Source: an uncultured Ruminococcus sp. (GTDB lineage: Bacteria > Bacillota > Clostridia > Oscillospirales > Ruminococcaceae). Taken from it: a DNA stretch of 56,750 bases. A program made the position numbers and the translations under genes. Positions 1-8,414 of this stretch are shown piece by piece. Positions within the stretch are counted from its first letter, which is position 1. Each line of letters opens with the position of its first letter. Under the pieces are notes generated by a model. That model was not told the DNA's origin. It did not search any database and saw only the letters and a program-made list of their open reading frames with translations. The stretch is taken from positions 1 to 56,750 of the forward strand of contig NZ_CALDMP010000062.1 in the NCBI RefSeq assembly GCF_937915125.1, written 5' to 3'.

Positions 1-2
1 AA

Positions 3-122
3 AATATTTTTCGGTATCGAAAGACCCGATACCGAGGTCTGCGAAAACAGACTGCCAAATTGAATATTATGTTCGCATTGGCGAATCTGTATCTGGCTGC
101 CAGAAAACCTCTGACAGTCTGA
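3..122 (+). CDS. DDE transposase, C-terminal fragment (IS4/IS5/IS1182-like)
   Basis: Reading frame 3 is open from the window edge to a TGA at 120-122 and encodes the last 39 residues of a transposase. The segment RYRGLRKQTAKLN followed by MFALANLYLAARK matches the characteristic tail of DDE transposases of the IS4/IS5/IS1182 type, which commonly end in an R-Y-x-G-L block followed by a FALANLYLA block. The N-terminus and catalytic residues lie outside the window, so activity and exact family cannot be judged. The frame was recognised by translating the window edge; it is too short to stand out as an open reading frame. Confidence 0.65.
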   Translation, partial: NIFRYRKTRYRGLRKQTAKLNIMFALANLYLAARKPLTV

Positions 123-164
123 TTCAGTGCACCCTTGCGATGGAAAATTGAATGTTTCCCTACG

Positions 165-195
165 CACTCAGCTTTTTTGCTGGGTGTTTTTGTTT
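165..195 (+). terminator. Intrinsic terminator of the insertion sequence
   Basis: An 8-bp stem (165-172 with 179-186, one G-U pair) with a T6 loop is followed by TTTTTG. It lies 43 bp after the transposase stop codon and would stop transposase transcription before the interrupted regulator gene. Confidence 0.7.
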
Positions 196-213
196 GTAGG
201 TGGAGATTATGCG

Positions 214-1497
214 GTGTTACCGGTAGAACATGCCTATCAGCAGTTGCTGGAGGAAGGGATGATCCGCGCCGTAAAGGGATCCGGATATTATGTGGAGGAT
301 CTTGCCAAGATTCACCTGACTGCCGCTCCGGACAATACGCCGGCACAGCTGCCGAAGCTGATTCCGCCGTCCTCTCAGAATCCGATCCGCTATGATTTCC
401 GCTATTCCGTAGGCGACACCCATCTGTTTCCCTGGACAAAATGGAAGCAGTGCGTCTCCAATGCCATTCTGGATGAAGCAACACTGCAATTTTCCAAATA
501 TGAGAGCAACAAGGGATTCTACCCCCTTCGTGCCAATCTGTGTACTTTTTTGCAGCGGACACGGGGCGTTGTCTGTTCACCGGATCAGATCGTCATCTGT
601 GCCGGGACGCAGTACGGGCTGGAGACAATCCTGAACCTGATCCCCAACAACCGCAAACGCGTGGCGTTTGAGGAGCCGGGCTATATCGGCATGCGCAAGG
701 TATTTTACAACTGCCGCTGCGATGTGAAATCCGTCATGATCCAGGAGGACGGCATTGATGTGGACGATATTGCCAATCACCCTGTGGACATGGTCTATCT
801 CACGCCGTCTCACCAGTTTCCCACTGGCGTCACCACTTCCCTGCAAAAACGGTACCGGCTTCTGGAATGGGCAAAGCGGAACAATGGTTATATCATTGAA
901 AACGACTACGACAGCGAATTTTCCTATGGGCAGCGAATCCTGCCATCCCTCCAGTCTCTGGATCAGAATGAGCGTGTAATTTACTTGGGAACACTTTCCA
1001 AGGCACTGTTTCCCTCCATCCGCTGTGCCTACTATGTGTTGCCGCCGTCTCTCATGAAGCTGTACGAAAAGAAGTACAAGCACTATAATTCTGCACTGCC
1101 CACATTTGTACAAAAGGCAATCGCAGAATTCATTAAAGACGGGCTGCTGGAAAAGCACATCCGCAAAATCTCTAACATGAACGAGCGAAAATTCCGCCGG
1201 CTGATTCAATATCTGGAACAGAATCTCCCGGACGAGGTGCACATGATCTACGATCCAGCCGGTTCTCATCTATTGCTCCAGGTAGACTGCTGCCGTCAGG
1301 AATCCGAATTCATCACCTTTATGAAAGAACGTTCCATCGGCATTCACGGCACTCGAAAAAACTGGGCAGGTACAGAAAGTCCCGACAATGTATTTCTGGT
1401 GGGGTTCAGTTCCATTCCAGAGGAGAAAATCGAGAAATACGCCGCTATTCTCACGGTCGCTCTTCATGAGTACATTGAGACAAAACAGAAAGGCTAA
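214..1497 (+). pseudogene. MocR/PdxR-type regulator, N-terminally truncated by the IS
   Basis: From about 223 the frame encodes the end of a GntR-type winged helix (VEHAYQQLLEEG, then the KGSGYYV wing) followed by a fold-type I aminotransferase-like domain. PLP-site signatures are visible: YLTPSHQFPTG, the Asp in IENDYDSEF, and the Schiff-base Lys in LGTLSKALFPS. The first half of the DNA-binding domain is missing and replaced by IS sequence. The longer frame beginning at GTG 127 only reads through the IS terminator and is not a real N-terminus. A GTG at 214 with AGGTGGAG at 197-204 could let a DNA-binding-deficient, PLP-binding remnant be translated. Target genes are unknown; MocR proteins often control vitamin B6 or amino-acid genes. 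Confidence 0.75.
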
Positions 1498-1506
1498 TGC
1501 AAAAAC

Positions 1507-1540
1507 AAACGGTCACAGTGCAGAACTGCGGCCGTTTTTC
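1507..1540. terminator. Bidirectional terminator between mocR remnant and cbiC
   Basis: AAACGG (1507-1512) pairs with CCGTTT (532-537 of the same thousand), with an inner CAGT/ACTG stem. T-runs flank it in both directions. It sits between two convergent genes and would serve both the regulator remnant and the 3' end of the cobalamin operon. Confidence 0.7.
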
Positions 1541-1547
1541 TGATTCC

Positions 1548-2174
1548 TCAGCGATATAGTTGATACAGCAGCGCATTGCAGATCGCAGCCGCCACATTGC
1601 TGCCGCCCTTTCTGCCCTGTGCCACGATATAGGGAGTGGTTCCCTGCATGATCAGTTCCTTTGCCTCCACCACATTCACAAAGCCCACCGGCACGCCGAT
1701 GATCAGCTTCGGCGCAATTTTTCCGGCACGGATCAGTTCATCCAGCTGCACCAATGCCGTAGGTGCATTGCCAATGGCAAAAATTACGTTTTCTCCCAGT
1801 GCACATGCCTTTTCCATGGATACCATAGCACGTGTGACGCCCCGGGTCTTTGCCTCTATTGCCACCTCAGGATCAGACATAAAGCAATGTGCCTCGCCGC
1901 CCAGTTGATGCAGGGATTTTTTGTTGATTCCGGCGTATGCCATGTTGGTATCCGTGACAATATGTGCGCCCTGTTTCAGCGCATCCAATGCCGTTTCCAC
2001 TGCATGATCTGAAAATTTCAGATTTTCCACATAGTCAAAATCCGCTGTGGTATGTATCACACGCTTGACAATACTGCGCTGATTTTCCGGAATAGAAACA
2101 CCCTCCAAGTGCTCCTCAATGATGGCAAAGCTGCGTGTTTCGATCTCCATGGGCTTCACAAATTCCATTTCCAT
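1548..2174 (-). CDS. cbiC: Cobalt-precorrin-8 methylmutase CbiC
   Basis: 208 residues, normal for CbiC/CobH. It moves the C11 methyl group to C12, converting cobalt-precorrin-8 to cobyrinate. The family's catalytic histidine is visible as His41 in RVIHTTADFDY, followed by a conserved DTNMAYAGI segment and IGVPVGFVN toward the C-terminus. The start has AAGGAGG eight bases upstream; a second in-frame ATG two codons later is possible. It is the last gene of the cobalamin operon, 14 bp after cobT, and is followed by a terminator. Confidence 0.95.
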   Translation of the reverse strand: MEMEFVKPMEIETRSFAIIEEHLEGVSIPENQRSIVKRVIHTTADFDYVENLKFSDHAVETALDALKQGAHIVTDTNMAYAGINKKSLHQLGGEAHCFMSDPEVAIEAKTRGVTRAMVSMEKACALGENVIFAIGNAPTALVQLDELIRAGKIAPKLIIGVPVGFVNVVEAKELIMQGTTPYIVAQGRKGGSNVAAAICNALLYQLYR

Positions 2175-2188
2175 TGCACGATTCCTCC

Positions 2189-3244
2189 TTATTGCAGCAG
2201 TTCGTATTTTTCAAAATTCGCCGTCTGGAAATCTGCGATCTCATCATATGCCGCCAGAGCAAAATCAAAGAGTTTCGCCCCGATCACAGCGCCTGTTCCC
2301 TCGCCGAGACACATACCGCATTCCAGATACGCCTTCAGCCCCACTGCATCCAATGCCATCTTTCCGGCAGGCTCTGCGGAACAATGGGAAGCGAACATAT
2401 AATCCCGGCACAAAGGTGCCAGACGAACGGCGCAATTGGCAGCAACGGCGGAAATGAATCCGTCAACCAGCACTGGCACATGATATATCGCACCGCCCAG
2501 AAAAGCACCTGCCATGCCACAGATATCAAAACCGCCCAGTTTGGACAGCACATCCAGCACATCTTCCCGATCCGGCTGGTGCAGCCCAATGGCGTTTTCA
2601 ATAACAGCAATTTTATGCTGTATTCCATCACGGGTCAGACCCGCCCCACGCCCGGTCACTGTCTCCGGCGACAACTGCTCCAGCACAGACAGCACAGCGC
2701 TGGAGGTTGTGGTATTACCGATTCCCATCTCACCAGTGATGATGAGGTTATAGCCGGCTTCTTTCTTTTCTCGTACCAGTTCGATTCCCGTGAGAATGGC
2801 ACGTTCTGCCTCTTCCCGTGTCATTGCAGGTTCCTTAGCGAGATTTTTTGTTCCATATGCGATTTTCCGCACATCCAGTCCCGGACAGTCCATATCCCGC
2901 GCAATTCCGATATCCACCGGGAAAACATCTGCGCCGCATTCCCGGGACAGGGAGTTGATAGAGGCAATGCCCTTGGTGAAATTTTGCGTCACCACAGCTG
3001 TGATCTCATTGGTAGACTGTGTAACGCCTTCCTCTACGACGCCATTGTCAGCGCAGAAGATCAGCACTGCTTTTTTTCGTGGTGCAATCTCTGCCGAACC
3101 AGTGATACCAGCCAACTGAATGACCATTTCCTCCAGCCGTCCCAGACTGCGCAAGGGCTTAGCAATATTATCCCATTTTTCCTGTGACTGCTGCATTGCC
3201 GCCTGATTCAGCGGCTCAATTTGTTTCAGATATGAACCCAGCAT
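2189..3244 (-). CDS. cobT: Nicotinate-nucleotide:dimethylbenzimidazole phosphoribosyltransferase CobT
   Basis: 351 residues, full length. It forms alpha-ribazole phosphate from the lower-ligand base and nicotinate mononucleotide, for nucleotide loop assembly. Family signatures include a GEMGIGNTTTSSAV block in the middle and CLGEGTGA near the C-terminus, whose Glu matches the catalytic base of the Salmonella enzyme. The start overlaps the end of cbiJ by 19 nt and has AAGGAGC upstream. No bluB or bza gene for making the lower ligand is in the window, so the base actually used cannot be told. Confidence 0.95.
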   Translation of the reverse strand: MLGSYLKQIEPLNQAAMQQSQEKWDNIAKPLRSLGRLEEMVIQLAGITGSAEIAPRKKAVLIFCADNGVVEEGVTQSTNEITAVVTQNFTKGIASINSLSRECGADVFPVDIGIARDMDCPGLDVRKIAYGTKNLAKEPAMTREEAERAILTGIELVREKKEAGYNLIITGEMGIGNTTTSSAVLSVLEQLSPETVTGRGAGLTRDGIQHKIAVIENAIGLHQPDREDVLDVLSKLGGFDICGMAGAFLGGAIYHVPVLVDGFISAVAANCAVRLAPLCRDYMFASHCSAEPAGKMALDAVGLKAYLECGMCLGEGTGAVIGAKLFDFALAAYDEIADFQTANFEKYELLQ

Positions 3245-3990
3245 TTTGAATCGCTCCTTTCCAAATGGTCCAATTGAAAAATCACTTCTGCAATGGTATG
3301 CACATCCTCCTTGGGTGCACCGATGAGTATCACCGGAATACCGCAGGCTTTCGCCGCCGCAATCTTTTCCGCCACGCCACCCCGTGCGCCGCTGTCCTTG
3401 GAAACCAACACGGCAATTTGATATGTTTTAATCAGAAAAATTGTATCCTTCTGGGAAAATGGCGGCATGGCATAGACCAGATGCGCCCGGGATGCCGCCG
3501 CTGTCCGCCGGGAATCGGCTGTGTCCAGAATACGTGCCCAGCCCCGTGCTGCGAAATCTGTCACATTGGCTTCGTAAAATGCCAGAGTATTGACGCCAGT
3601 GGTCAGCAGAATATTGCCCGGTATCTCTGACAATTGTTCAGCCGCTGCCTCCTTGGATGGCACCCGGATGATCCAGTCATAATCGTAGTGCAGCTGCGGT
3701 CTTCCCAGCCGGAAATACGGGATATTCTGCTGTGTACAGACCTGCTGCACCGTCTCTGTCACTGCCAAGGCAAAGGGATGAGACGCATCCACCACAGCAT
3801 CCATACGTGCCAGTTCGACTGCAAAGCCATCCTTATCCAACCGTCCCACATGGACGGTACAGCGTTCCCCTGCCAGTATTGTTCTGCCGTACTCTGTAGC
3901 AGTAAATGCCGTTACTTCGTACTTTTCCGGCAGTGCGCGGATGAACTCTGTGGCTTCACTTGTCCCGGCAATGACTGCGATACGCTTCAT
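3226..3990 (-). CDS. cbiJ: Cobalt-precorrin-6A reductase CbiJ
   Basis: 254 residues. It performs the NAD(P)H-dependent reduction of cobalt-precorrin-6A. The N-terminus MKRIAVIAGTSEATEF is the typical CbiJ/CobK nucleotide-binding start, with DASHPFA and a C-terminal SKDSGARGG segment also conserved. The start at 3990 overlaps the cbiH stop as ATGA; the open frame extends further upstream inside cbiH but without homology. Translational coupling within the cobalamin operon is likely. Confidence 0.92.
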   Translation of the reverse strand: MKRIAVIAGTSEATEFIRALPEKYEVTAFTATEYGRTILAGERCTVHVGRLDKDGFAVELARMDAVVDASHPFALAVTETVQQVCTQQNIPYFRLGRPQLHYDYDWIIRVPSKEAAAEQLSEIPGNILLTTGVNTLAFYEANVTDFAARGWARILDTADSRRTAAASRAHLVYAMPPFSQKDTIFLIKTYQIAVLVSKDSGARGGVAEKIAAAKACGIPVILIGAPKEDVHTIAEVIFQLDHLERSDSKCWVHI

Positions 3991-4748
3991 CCTTTTGCTC
4001 CGGTATCTGCCACGCAATAACCCCGGGGCGTGATCATTTTGCCGTTCTGCACATAAGTCTGGGAATTGCCGATGAGTACCACGCAGAACATATCCACTGG
4101 TTCCTCTTTCAGCTGTCCCAGCGTTGTGAGCCACGCTTTCTGGTCAGCGCGCCCGGCATTGCGGACAATACCCACAGGCGTATCAGGAGAACGATATTGC
4201 TGTATCAATTCCGCCGCATGAGCCAGATACGTCGTCCGGGAACGAGATTTCGGATTATAGAGACAAATGACGAAGTCTCCGTCTGCCGCACAGGATACAC
4301 GGTGATATATCCGTTCCAGAGGTGTCATGCAGTCGCTGAGGCTGATGACCGCAAAATCATGCATCAGCGGTGCCCCCAATACTGCCGCCGCCGCACTTGC
4401 CGCCGTCACGCCCGCAACTGCCACGACTTCCAGATCAGCGTGCATTTCCTCGATGACCTCCAGCGTTACCCCAGCCATGCCGTAAATGCCGCTGTCACCG
4501 CTGGATATCATTGCCACAGTCTTCCCTTTGAGCGCCTCCTCCACTGCGGCACGGCAGCGATCCACTTCCTTCCGCATGGGTGTGGCATAGTATTCCTGTT
4601 CCGGGAACTGTTCCTTCAGCAGGTTAATATAGGTGGTGTATCCCACCACCAGATCAGCCTGTTCAATGGCGGCAACTGCCTGATTCGTCATATATGCCCG
4701 GTCACCCGGTCCAAAGCCGACGATATAGATCACTTGTTTCATTTCCAT
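3987..4748 (-). CDS. cbiH: Cobalt-precorrin-3B C17-methyltransferase CbiH
   Basis: About 253 residues with a single tetrapyrrole methylase domain. It methylates C17 and contracts the ring to cobalt-precorrin-4. Signatures are IVGFGPGD near the N-terminus, MISSGDSGIYGMAG and VVAVAGVTAASAAAA in the middle, and VGIVRNAGR and VVLIGNS toward the end. Three in-frame ATGs (4751, 4748, 4742) follow the ribosome-binding site GGAGGA; the first overlaps the cbiG stop as ATGA. 4748 was chosen for spacing, but this is uncertain by a few codons. Confidence 0.93.
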   Translation of the reverse strand: MEMKQVIYIVGFGPGDRAYMTNQAVAAIEQADLVVGYTTYINLLKEQFPEQEYYATPMRKEVDRCRAAVEEALKGKTVAMISSGDSGIYGMAGVTLEVIEEMHADLEVVAVAGVTAASAAAAVLGAPLMHDFAVISLSDCMTPLERIYHRVSCAADGDFVICLYNPKSRSRTTYLAHAAELIQQYRSPDTPVGIVRNAGRADQKAWLTTLGQLKEEPVDMFCVVLIGNSQTYVQNGKMITPRGYCVADTGAKG

Positions 4749-5752
4749 CATTCCTCCAGTTTCAGCGGTGGCAGCACACGCCGGCACGCCGCCAGAGTTA
4801 CCCCTGCGTATTTCGCCTTTCCAGTCAGCACCTCGCCGCAGCCCGATGCCAGATAGCTGCACGCTTCGGATACAGAAGGCACGCCGGTCACAGATTGCAC
4901 AAATGCAGATGTCTCAAATGGATAGGGACAATTTCGAATGGATTCATCGGGGACAATTTCCAATGGCACACCAAGTTCTTCACACAGTTGCAAAATTGCA
5001 GGTTCCTGCTGCTTCAGTCCGATGGTAGCCAGCTTTGCCACAGAAAGTGCACTGAGCTGATATGTCTCCAGAAATTTCCGAAAGCAAGCTGCCAGGTGTG
5101 CCGGCTCAGTATTCCGTTTGCATCCAACGCCAATGACCAGGCTTTTCGGTCGCAAATACAACGTTTTTGCCCCTTGCGTGTCCGGCAATAACCGATCGGA
5201 TATCACCACCCGGTGCTCTCCCTCAGGCTCATTTGTCACTCGAATCTGAGACAAATTGCAAGGTTTTGACAGGAGCAGATCTGTACAAAGCGTCACAGTT
5301 TTCCCCTCCAGCAGTGCGCCGCTGATATATTTCAGCGTACCCAGATTTTCAATGGCAAGGTCATTGCGCTTGGCGATCTCATCAAACGCAGCAACGCCCT
5401 GCACATCCGTTGCCGTGGTAATGACCGGATCTGCACCAATGGCGGCGGCAATTTCCCGTGTCAAGTCATTGGCACCGCCTAGATGTCCGGACAGCAGACT
5501 GATCACATGCTTTCCCTGTTGATCCAGCACCAGCACCGCCGGGTCTGACGCTTTGGACTGCACCAGAGGGGCAATCGTCCGCACGACAATTCCGGTTGCC
5601 ATAATGAAGATCAGTCCGTCATATGCAGCAAAACCCCGTTCCACTGTCACGGCAAAATTCGCTTTTGATTCCACCGTACCGCCGAACTGCATCTGTAATC
5701 GTTCCGCCAGCTGTTTTCCCTGTGGCGTCAGCCAAAAATATGCCAGTTTCAT
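4748..5752 (-). CDS. cbiG: Cobalt-precorrin-5A hydrolase CbiG
   Basis: 334 residues. It opens the delta-lactone of cobalt-precorrin-5A and releases acetaldehyde, a step specific to the anaerobic pathway. The sequence shows the CbiG N-terminal block (LIFIMATGIVVRTIAPL), the central LLSGHLGGANDLTREIA, and the C-terminal domain beginning SLVIGVGCKRNT and containing SVAKLATIGLKQ. The start overlaps the cbiF stop as ATGA; a clear Shine-Dalgarno is lacking, consistent with coupled translation. Confidence 0.94.
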   Translation of the reverse strand: MKLAYFWLTPQGKQLAERLQMQFGGTVESKANFAVTVERGFAAYDGLIFIMATGIVVRTIAPLVQSKASDPAVLVLDQQGKHVISLLSGHLGGANDLTREIAAAIGADPVITTATDVQGVAAFDEIAKRNDLAIENLGTLKYISGALLEGKTVTLCTDLLLSKPCNLSQIRVTNEPEGEHRVVISDRLLPDTQGAKTLYLRPKSLVIGVGCKRNTEPAHLAACFRKFLETYQLSALSVAKLATIGLKQQEPAILQLCEELGVPLEIVPDESIRNCPYPFETSAFVQSVTGVPSVSEACSYLASGCGEVLTGKAKYAGVTLAACRRVLPPLKLEE

Positions 5753-6504
5753 CCGTCAAGCCCTTGCCGGAATTCGTGCGTAAAAGTCTTGTCATACAGC
5801 TTTGACAGATCGTAGGTATCCCCCAGGAAATCCCCCACTGTCACCAGTGCTGTTTTGGTGATGCCAGCTTCCTTGACCTTTTCCGCAATGGTTTCCAGTG
5901 TGCCCGTGACAATTTTCTGCTCCGGCCAGCTTGCCTTATAGACAACGGCAACAGGTGTGGTCTTGGGATAAGACGTGCACAGCCGTTCCACCAGTTCTTC
6001 CATTCTGCCCACCGACAGGAACAGGATCATGGTGGCACGATGCTTCGCAAGTTCCTCAATGCTCTCACGCTCCGGCACAGGCGTTCTGCCTTCCATACGT
6101 GTCAGGATCACTGTCTGGGACACATTGGGCAGCGTATATTCCTTCTGCATTGCCGCCGCTGCTGCCAGAAAAGAGCTGACGCCCGGTACAACTTCGTGGG
6201 GAATTCCCATGCGATCCAGCGCATCCAGCTGTTCTCGGATAGCACCATAAATCGAAGCATCTCCTGTGTGCACACGGACAGTGGTCTTGCCCTGGACTTC
6301 TGTCTCCTGCATTACTGCAAGCACTTCCTCCAGATGCATTCCGGCACTGTCATAGATCTTGCAGCCTGATTTTACATCGGACAGCACCGCCGGATTCACC
6401 AGAGAGCCGGCATAGATCACCACATCGGCACTGTCAATGAGCCGTTTTCCCTTGATTGTCAGAAGCTCCGGATCGCCAGCTCCGGCACCTACAAAATATA
6501 CCAT
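5749..6504 (-). CDS. cbiF: Cobalt-precorrin-4 C11-methyltransferase CbiF
   Basis: 251 residues, one tetrapyrrole methylase domain. It transfers a methyl group from SAM to C11 of cobalt-precorrin-4. Diagnostic are VGAGAGDPELLTIKG at the N-terminus, VIYAGSLVN, VRVHTGDASIYGAI and EVVPGVSSFLAAAA. The start overlaps the cbiL stop as TAATG and has AAAGGAGG upstream. Confidence 0.95.
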   Translation of the reverse strand: MVYFVGAGAGDPELLTIKGKRLIDSADVVIYAGSLVNPAVLSDVKSGCKIYDSAGMHLEEVLAVMQETEVQGKTTVRVHTGDASIYGAIREQLDALDRMGIPHEVVPGVSSFLAAAAAMQKEYTLPNVSQTVILTRMEGRTPVPERESIEELAKHRATMILFLSVGRMEELVERLCTSYPKTTPVAVVYKASWPEQKIVTGTLETIAEKVKEAGITKTALVTVGDFLGDTYDLSKLYDKTFTHEFRQGLDG

Positions 6505-7205
6505 TATCGCAGTCCTCCTTTTTTGATAAGCAGCGTTGTGAAATACGAATATGTGTCCTCAGTGGGTGCGCCGATATATTCATCCGGCATTCCCACATTG
6601 CGAAGCATTACAGTACGTTCCAGCAAGTCATGTTCCTCCAGCATGGGCAGCAGCCACGGCAGTGCTTTTCCCGCTTTCATAATGACCAGATTGTCAAATT
6701 GACCCAGCACCTGCTCCATTGCCGTTTTATCTGTAACGCCGGGCATTACCAACAGAGATTCCTCGTTTTCACAAAGACTGTACTTTGTCTTTGCCGCACC
6801 GGCACAGAACGCTGGTATCCCGGCGGCAACTGCCGTTTCATAGCCCTGTTCCTCCACCATCTGGCGAACATATGTCGCCGTGCTGTACACGGAAACATCT
6901 CCCAGCGTAACCATTGCCACGATTTTTCCAGCTTCCAGGGCAGCATATACGCCGTCCAGTGCGCCGGACTGCAAATAACTGCGATAATCTGCATGGGCTT
7001 TCATGGGAAAGACCACCTCCAGCTTTTCCGCCCGGGTCATATCCGCCGCCTGCTGCGCAATGGTATAAGCGGCAGAGGTTTCCCCTGCCTTTTTTACTGG
7101 AATCACCACAACATCAGCAGTTTCCAGAATCTGTTTCGCCCGCAGTGTCATGTCCAGAGGATCTCCGGGTCCCACGCCCACTGCATAAAAAATACCTTTT
7201 TCCAT
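6504..7205 (-). CDS. cbiL: Cobalt-precorrin-2 C20-methyltransferase CbiL
   Basis: 233 residues. It is the first pathway-specific methyltransferase after cobalt insertion (C20 of cobalt-precorrin-2). It begins with YAVGVGPGDPLDMTLRA and contains VAMVTLGDVSVYSTATY and the GIPAFCAGAA loop typical of CbiL/CobI. It lies 3 nt after the cbiET stop with GGAGT upstream of the ATG. Its substrate would have to be supplied by a cobaltochelatase (CbiK or CbiX) encoded elsewhere. Confidence 0.94.
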   Translation of the reverse strand: MEKGIFYAVGVGPGDPLDMTLRAKQILETADVVVIPVKKAGETSAAYTIAQQAADMTRAEKLEVVFPMKAHADYRSYLQSGALDGVYAALEAGKIVAMVTLGDVSVYSTATYVRQMVEEQGYETAVAAGIPAFCAGAAKTKYSLCENEESLLVMPGVTDKTAMEQVLGQFDNLVIMKAGKALPWLLPMLEEHDLLERTVMLRNVGMPDEYIGAPTEDTYSYFTTLLIKKGGLR

Positions 7206-7208
7206 GGC

Positions 7209-8414
7209 TCACTCCTTTGTCTCACAGGAAAACAGCAGCACTGGATGATTGCTGTCCAGCACCCGATAACTGCCCACTTGCTTGCCGCAGCTGACGGCGA
7301 TCTGTACCACTTCGAATGCCGGCAGCTCTTCCAACAGAGGATACAGTTCCACCTGGGTCTCCAGAGTAACGGCACTGACTACCAGCCGTATTTTTTTCGG
7401 CAATGCACAGATGGTTTTCAGAATCTCTGCCATAGCACCGCCGCTGCCGCCGATAAAAACGCAGTCCGGCACAGGCAAATTTTTCAGCTGTTCCTCTGCC
7501 CTGCCCGGCACAATGGTCAGGTGCTCTGTCTGGAAATATGCCTTATTCTTTTCCAGAATCTCCAATGCCGTATCCTTATATTCCACGGCATAAACCTGAC
7601 CGTAAGGGCACATCCGGGCGCATTCAATGGAAATACTTCCGGTACCTGCACCCAGGTCCCAGACCACAGCATCCGGTTGTAACCGCAGCTTACTGAGAAT
7701 CACTGCACGTACTTCCTCCTTGGTCATAGGTGACGCATTCCGCAGAAATGCACTGTCCGGCAGCATTGCCGGGCGCAGAACAGGTTTCGGGGACGGATTT
7801 TTTACCGCCGCAACACACAGTGCAGGGTTTTCCCGTTCTGCCCATTCCTCCGGTTTTCCATACCAGAGCATTTGCTCCGGATAGGTCAGATCAGCTCCCA
7901 CAAACAGTTCCGTTTCCTCCAGATGATAAGCCGCCAGTGCCGCTGCGATTTCCTTCGGTCCTTGTGTCTTGGAACAGAAGAAAAATGTCGCCGGATGCTC
8001 CGCCACAGTACATGCGATTTTTCCGGCAGAACAATCTCTGCCATGAATGCTCAGAATTGCTGCATCCTCCATGGTCAGCCCGAATACTGCACCCAACAGC
8101 TGTAAGGAACCCACACCAGGAATCACTCTAAGGGATAATTCCGGGTATCGTGTGCGAATCGTCCGGCATAGGCTGTAAAGCAGAGGATCACCGGAAACCA
8201 CAATGCCCAGACTCTCCTCCTCCAGCCAGTGGGGTAAATGATCCAGCAAATCGGATATACACCCCATGGGCTTCGTTTTTTTTGCGTTGATCAGTTCCAG
8301 AAATCGTTCCGAAGCAATGACGCAATCAGCCGACTCCAACGCTTGTTTTGCCGCCGGAAGCAGGTAATCTGCCGTACCGCTTCCGCCACCTGCTAAAATC
8401 AATTCATGCTGCAT
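7209..8414 (-). CDS. cbiET: Cobalt-precorrin-7 methyltransferase / cobalt-precorrin-6B decarboxylating methyltransferase CbiET fusion
   Basis: 401 residues from the ATG at 8414 (AAGGAG eight bases upstream; a GTG three codons earlier overlaps the ribosome-binding site and is less likely). The N-terminal ~200 residues are a tetrapyrrole methylase (CbiE) with IVVSGDPLLYSL and VIPGVGSLQLLGA. The C-terminal ~190 residues are a class I SAM methyltransferase (CbiT) with the VWDLGAGTGSISIECA motif and FIGGSGG. The fusion corresponds to aerobic CobL. Together they methylate C5 and C15 and decarboxylate the C12 acetate. It overlaps cbiD by 16 nt. Confidence 0.95.
   Translation of the reverse strand: MQHELILAGGGSGTADYLLPAAKQALESADCVIASERFLELINAKKTKPMGCISDLLDHLPHWLEEESLGIVVSGDPLLYSLCRTIRTRYPELSLRVIPGVGSLQLLGAVFGLTMEDAAILSIHGRDCSAGKIACTVAEHPATFFFCSKTQGPKEIAAALAAYHLEETELFVGADLTYPEQMLWYGKPEEWAERENPALCVAAVKNPSPKPVLRPAMLPDSAFLRNASPMTKEEVRAVILSKLRLQPDAVVWDLGAGTGSISIECARMCPYGQVYAVEYKDTALEILEKNKAYFQTEHLTIVPGRAEEQLKNLPVPDCVFIGGSGGAMAEILKTICALPKKIRLVVSAVTLETQVELYPLLEELPAFEVVQIAVSCGKQVGSYRVLDSNHPVLLFSCETKE

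Larger units (their letters stand above)
1..222 (+). mobile_element. Right end of an insertion sequence (truncated by the window edge)
   Basis: The segment holds the 3' end of a transposase reading frame (stop at 120-122), then a short untranslated tail with an intrinsic terminator (165-195), then an abrupt switch at about 223 into the middle of a MocR-type regulator. The right boundary near 222 is inferred from where regulator homology resumes. The inverted repeat and target duplication cannot be defined because the left end of the element lies outside the window. Confidence 0.6.

Noticed and set aside
127..222. N-terminal 32 codons of the 456-codon frame at 127-1497
   Set aside because: They read through the IS terminator hairpin (165-195) and show no MocR homology; homology begins at about 223.
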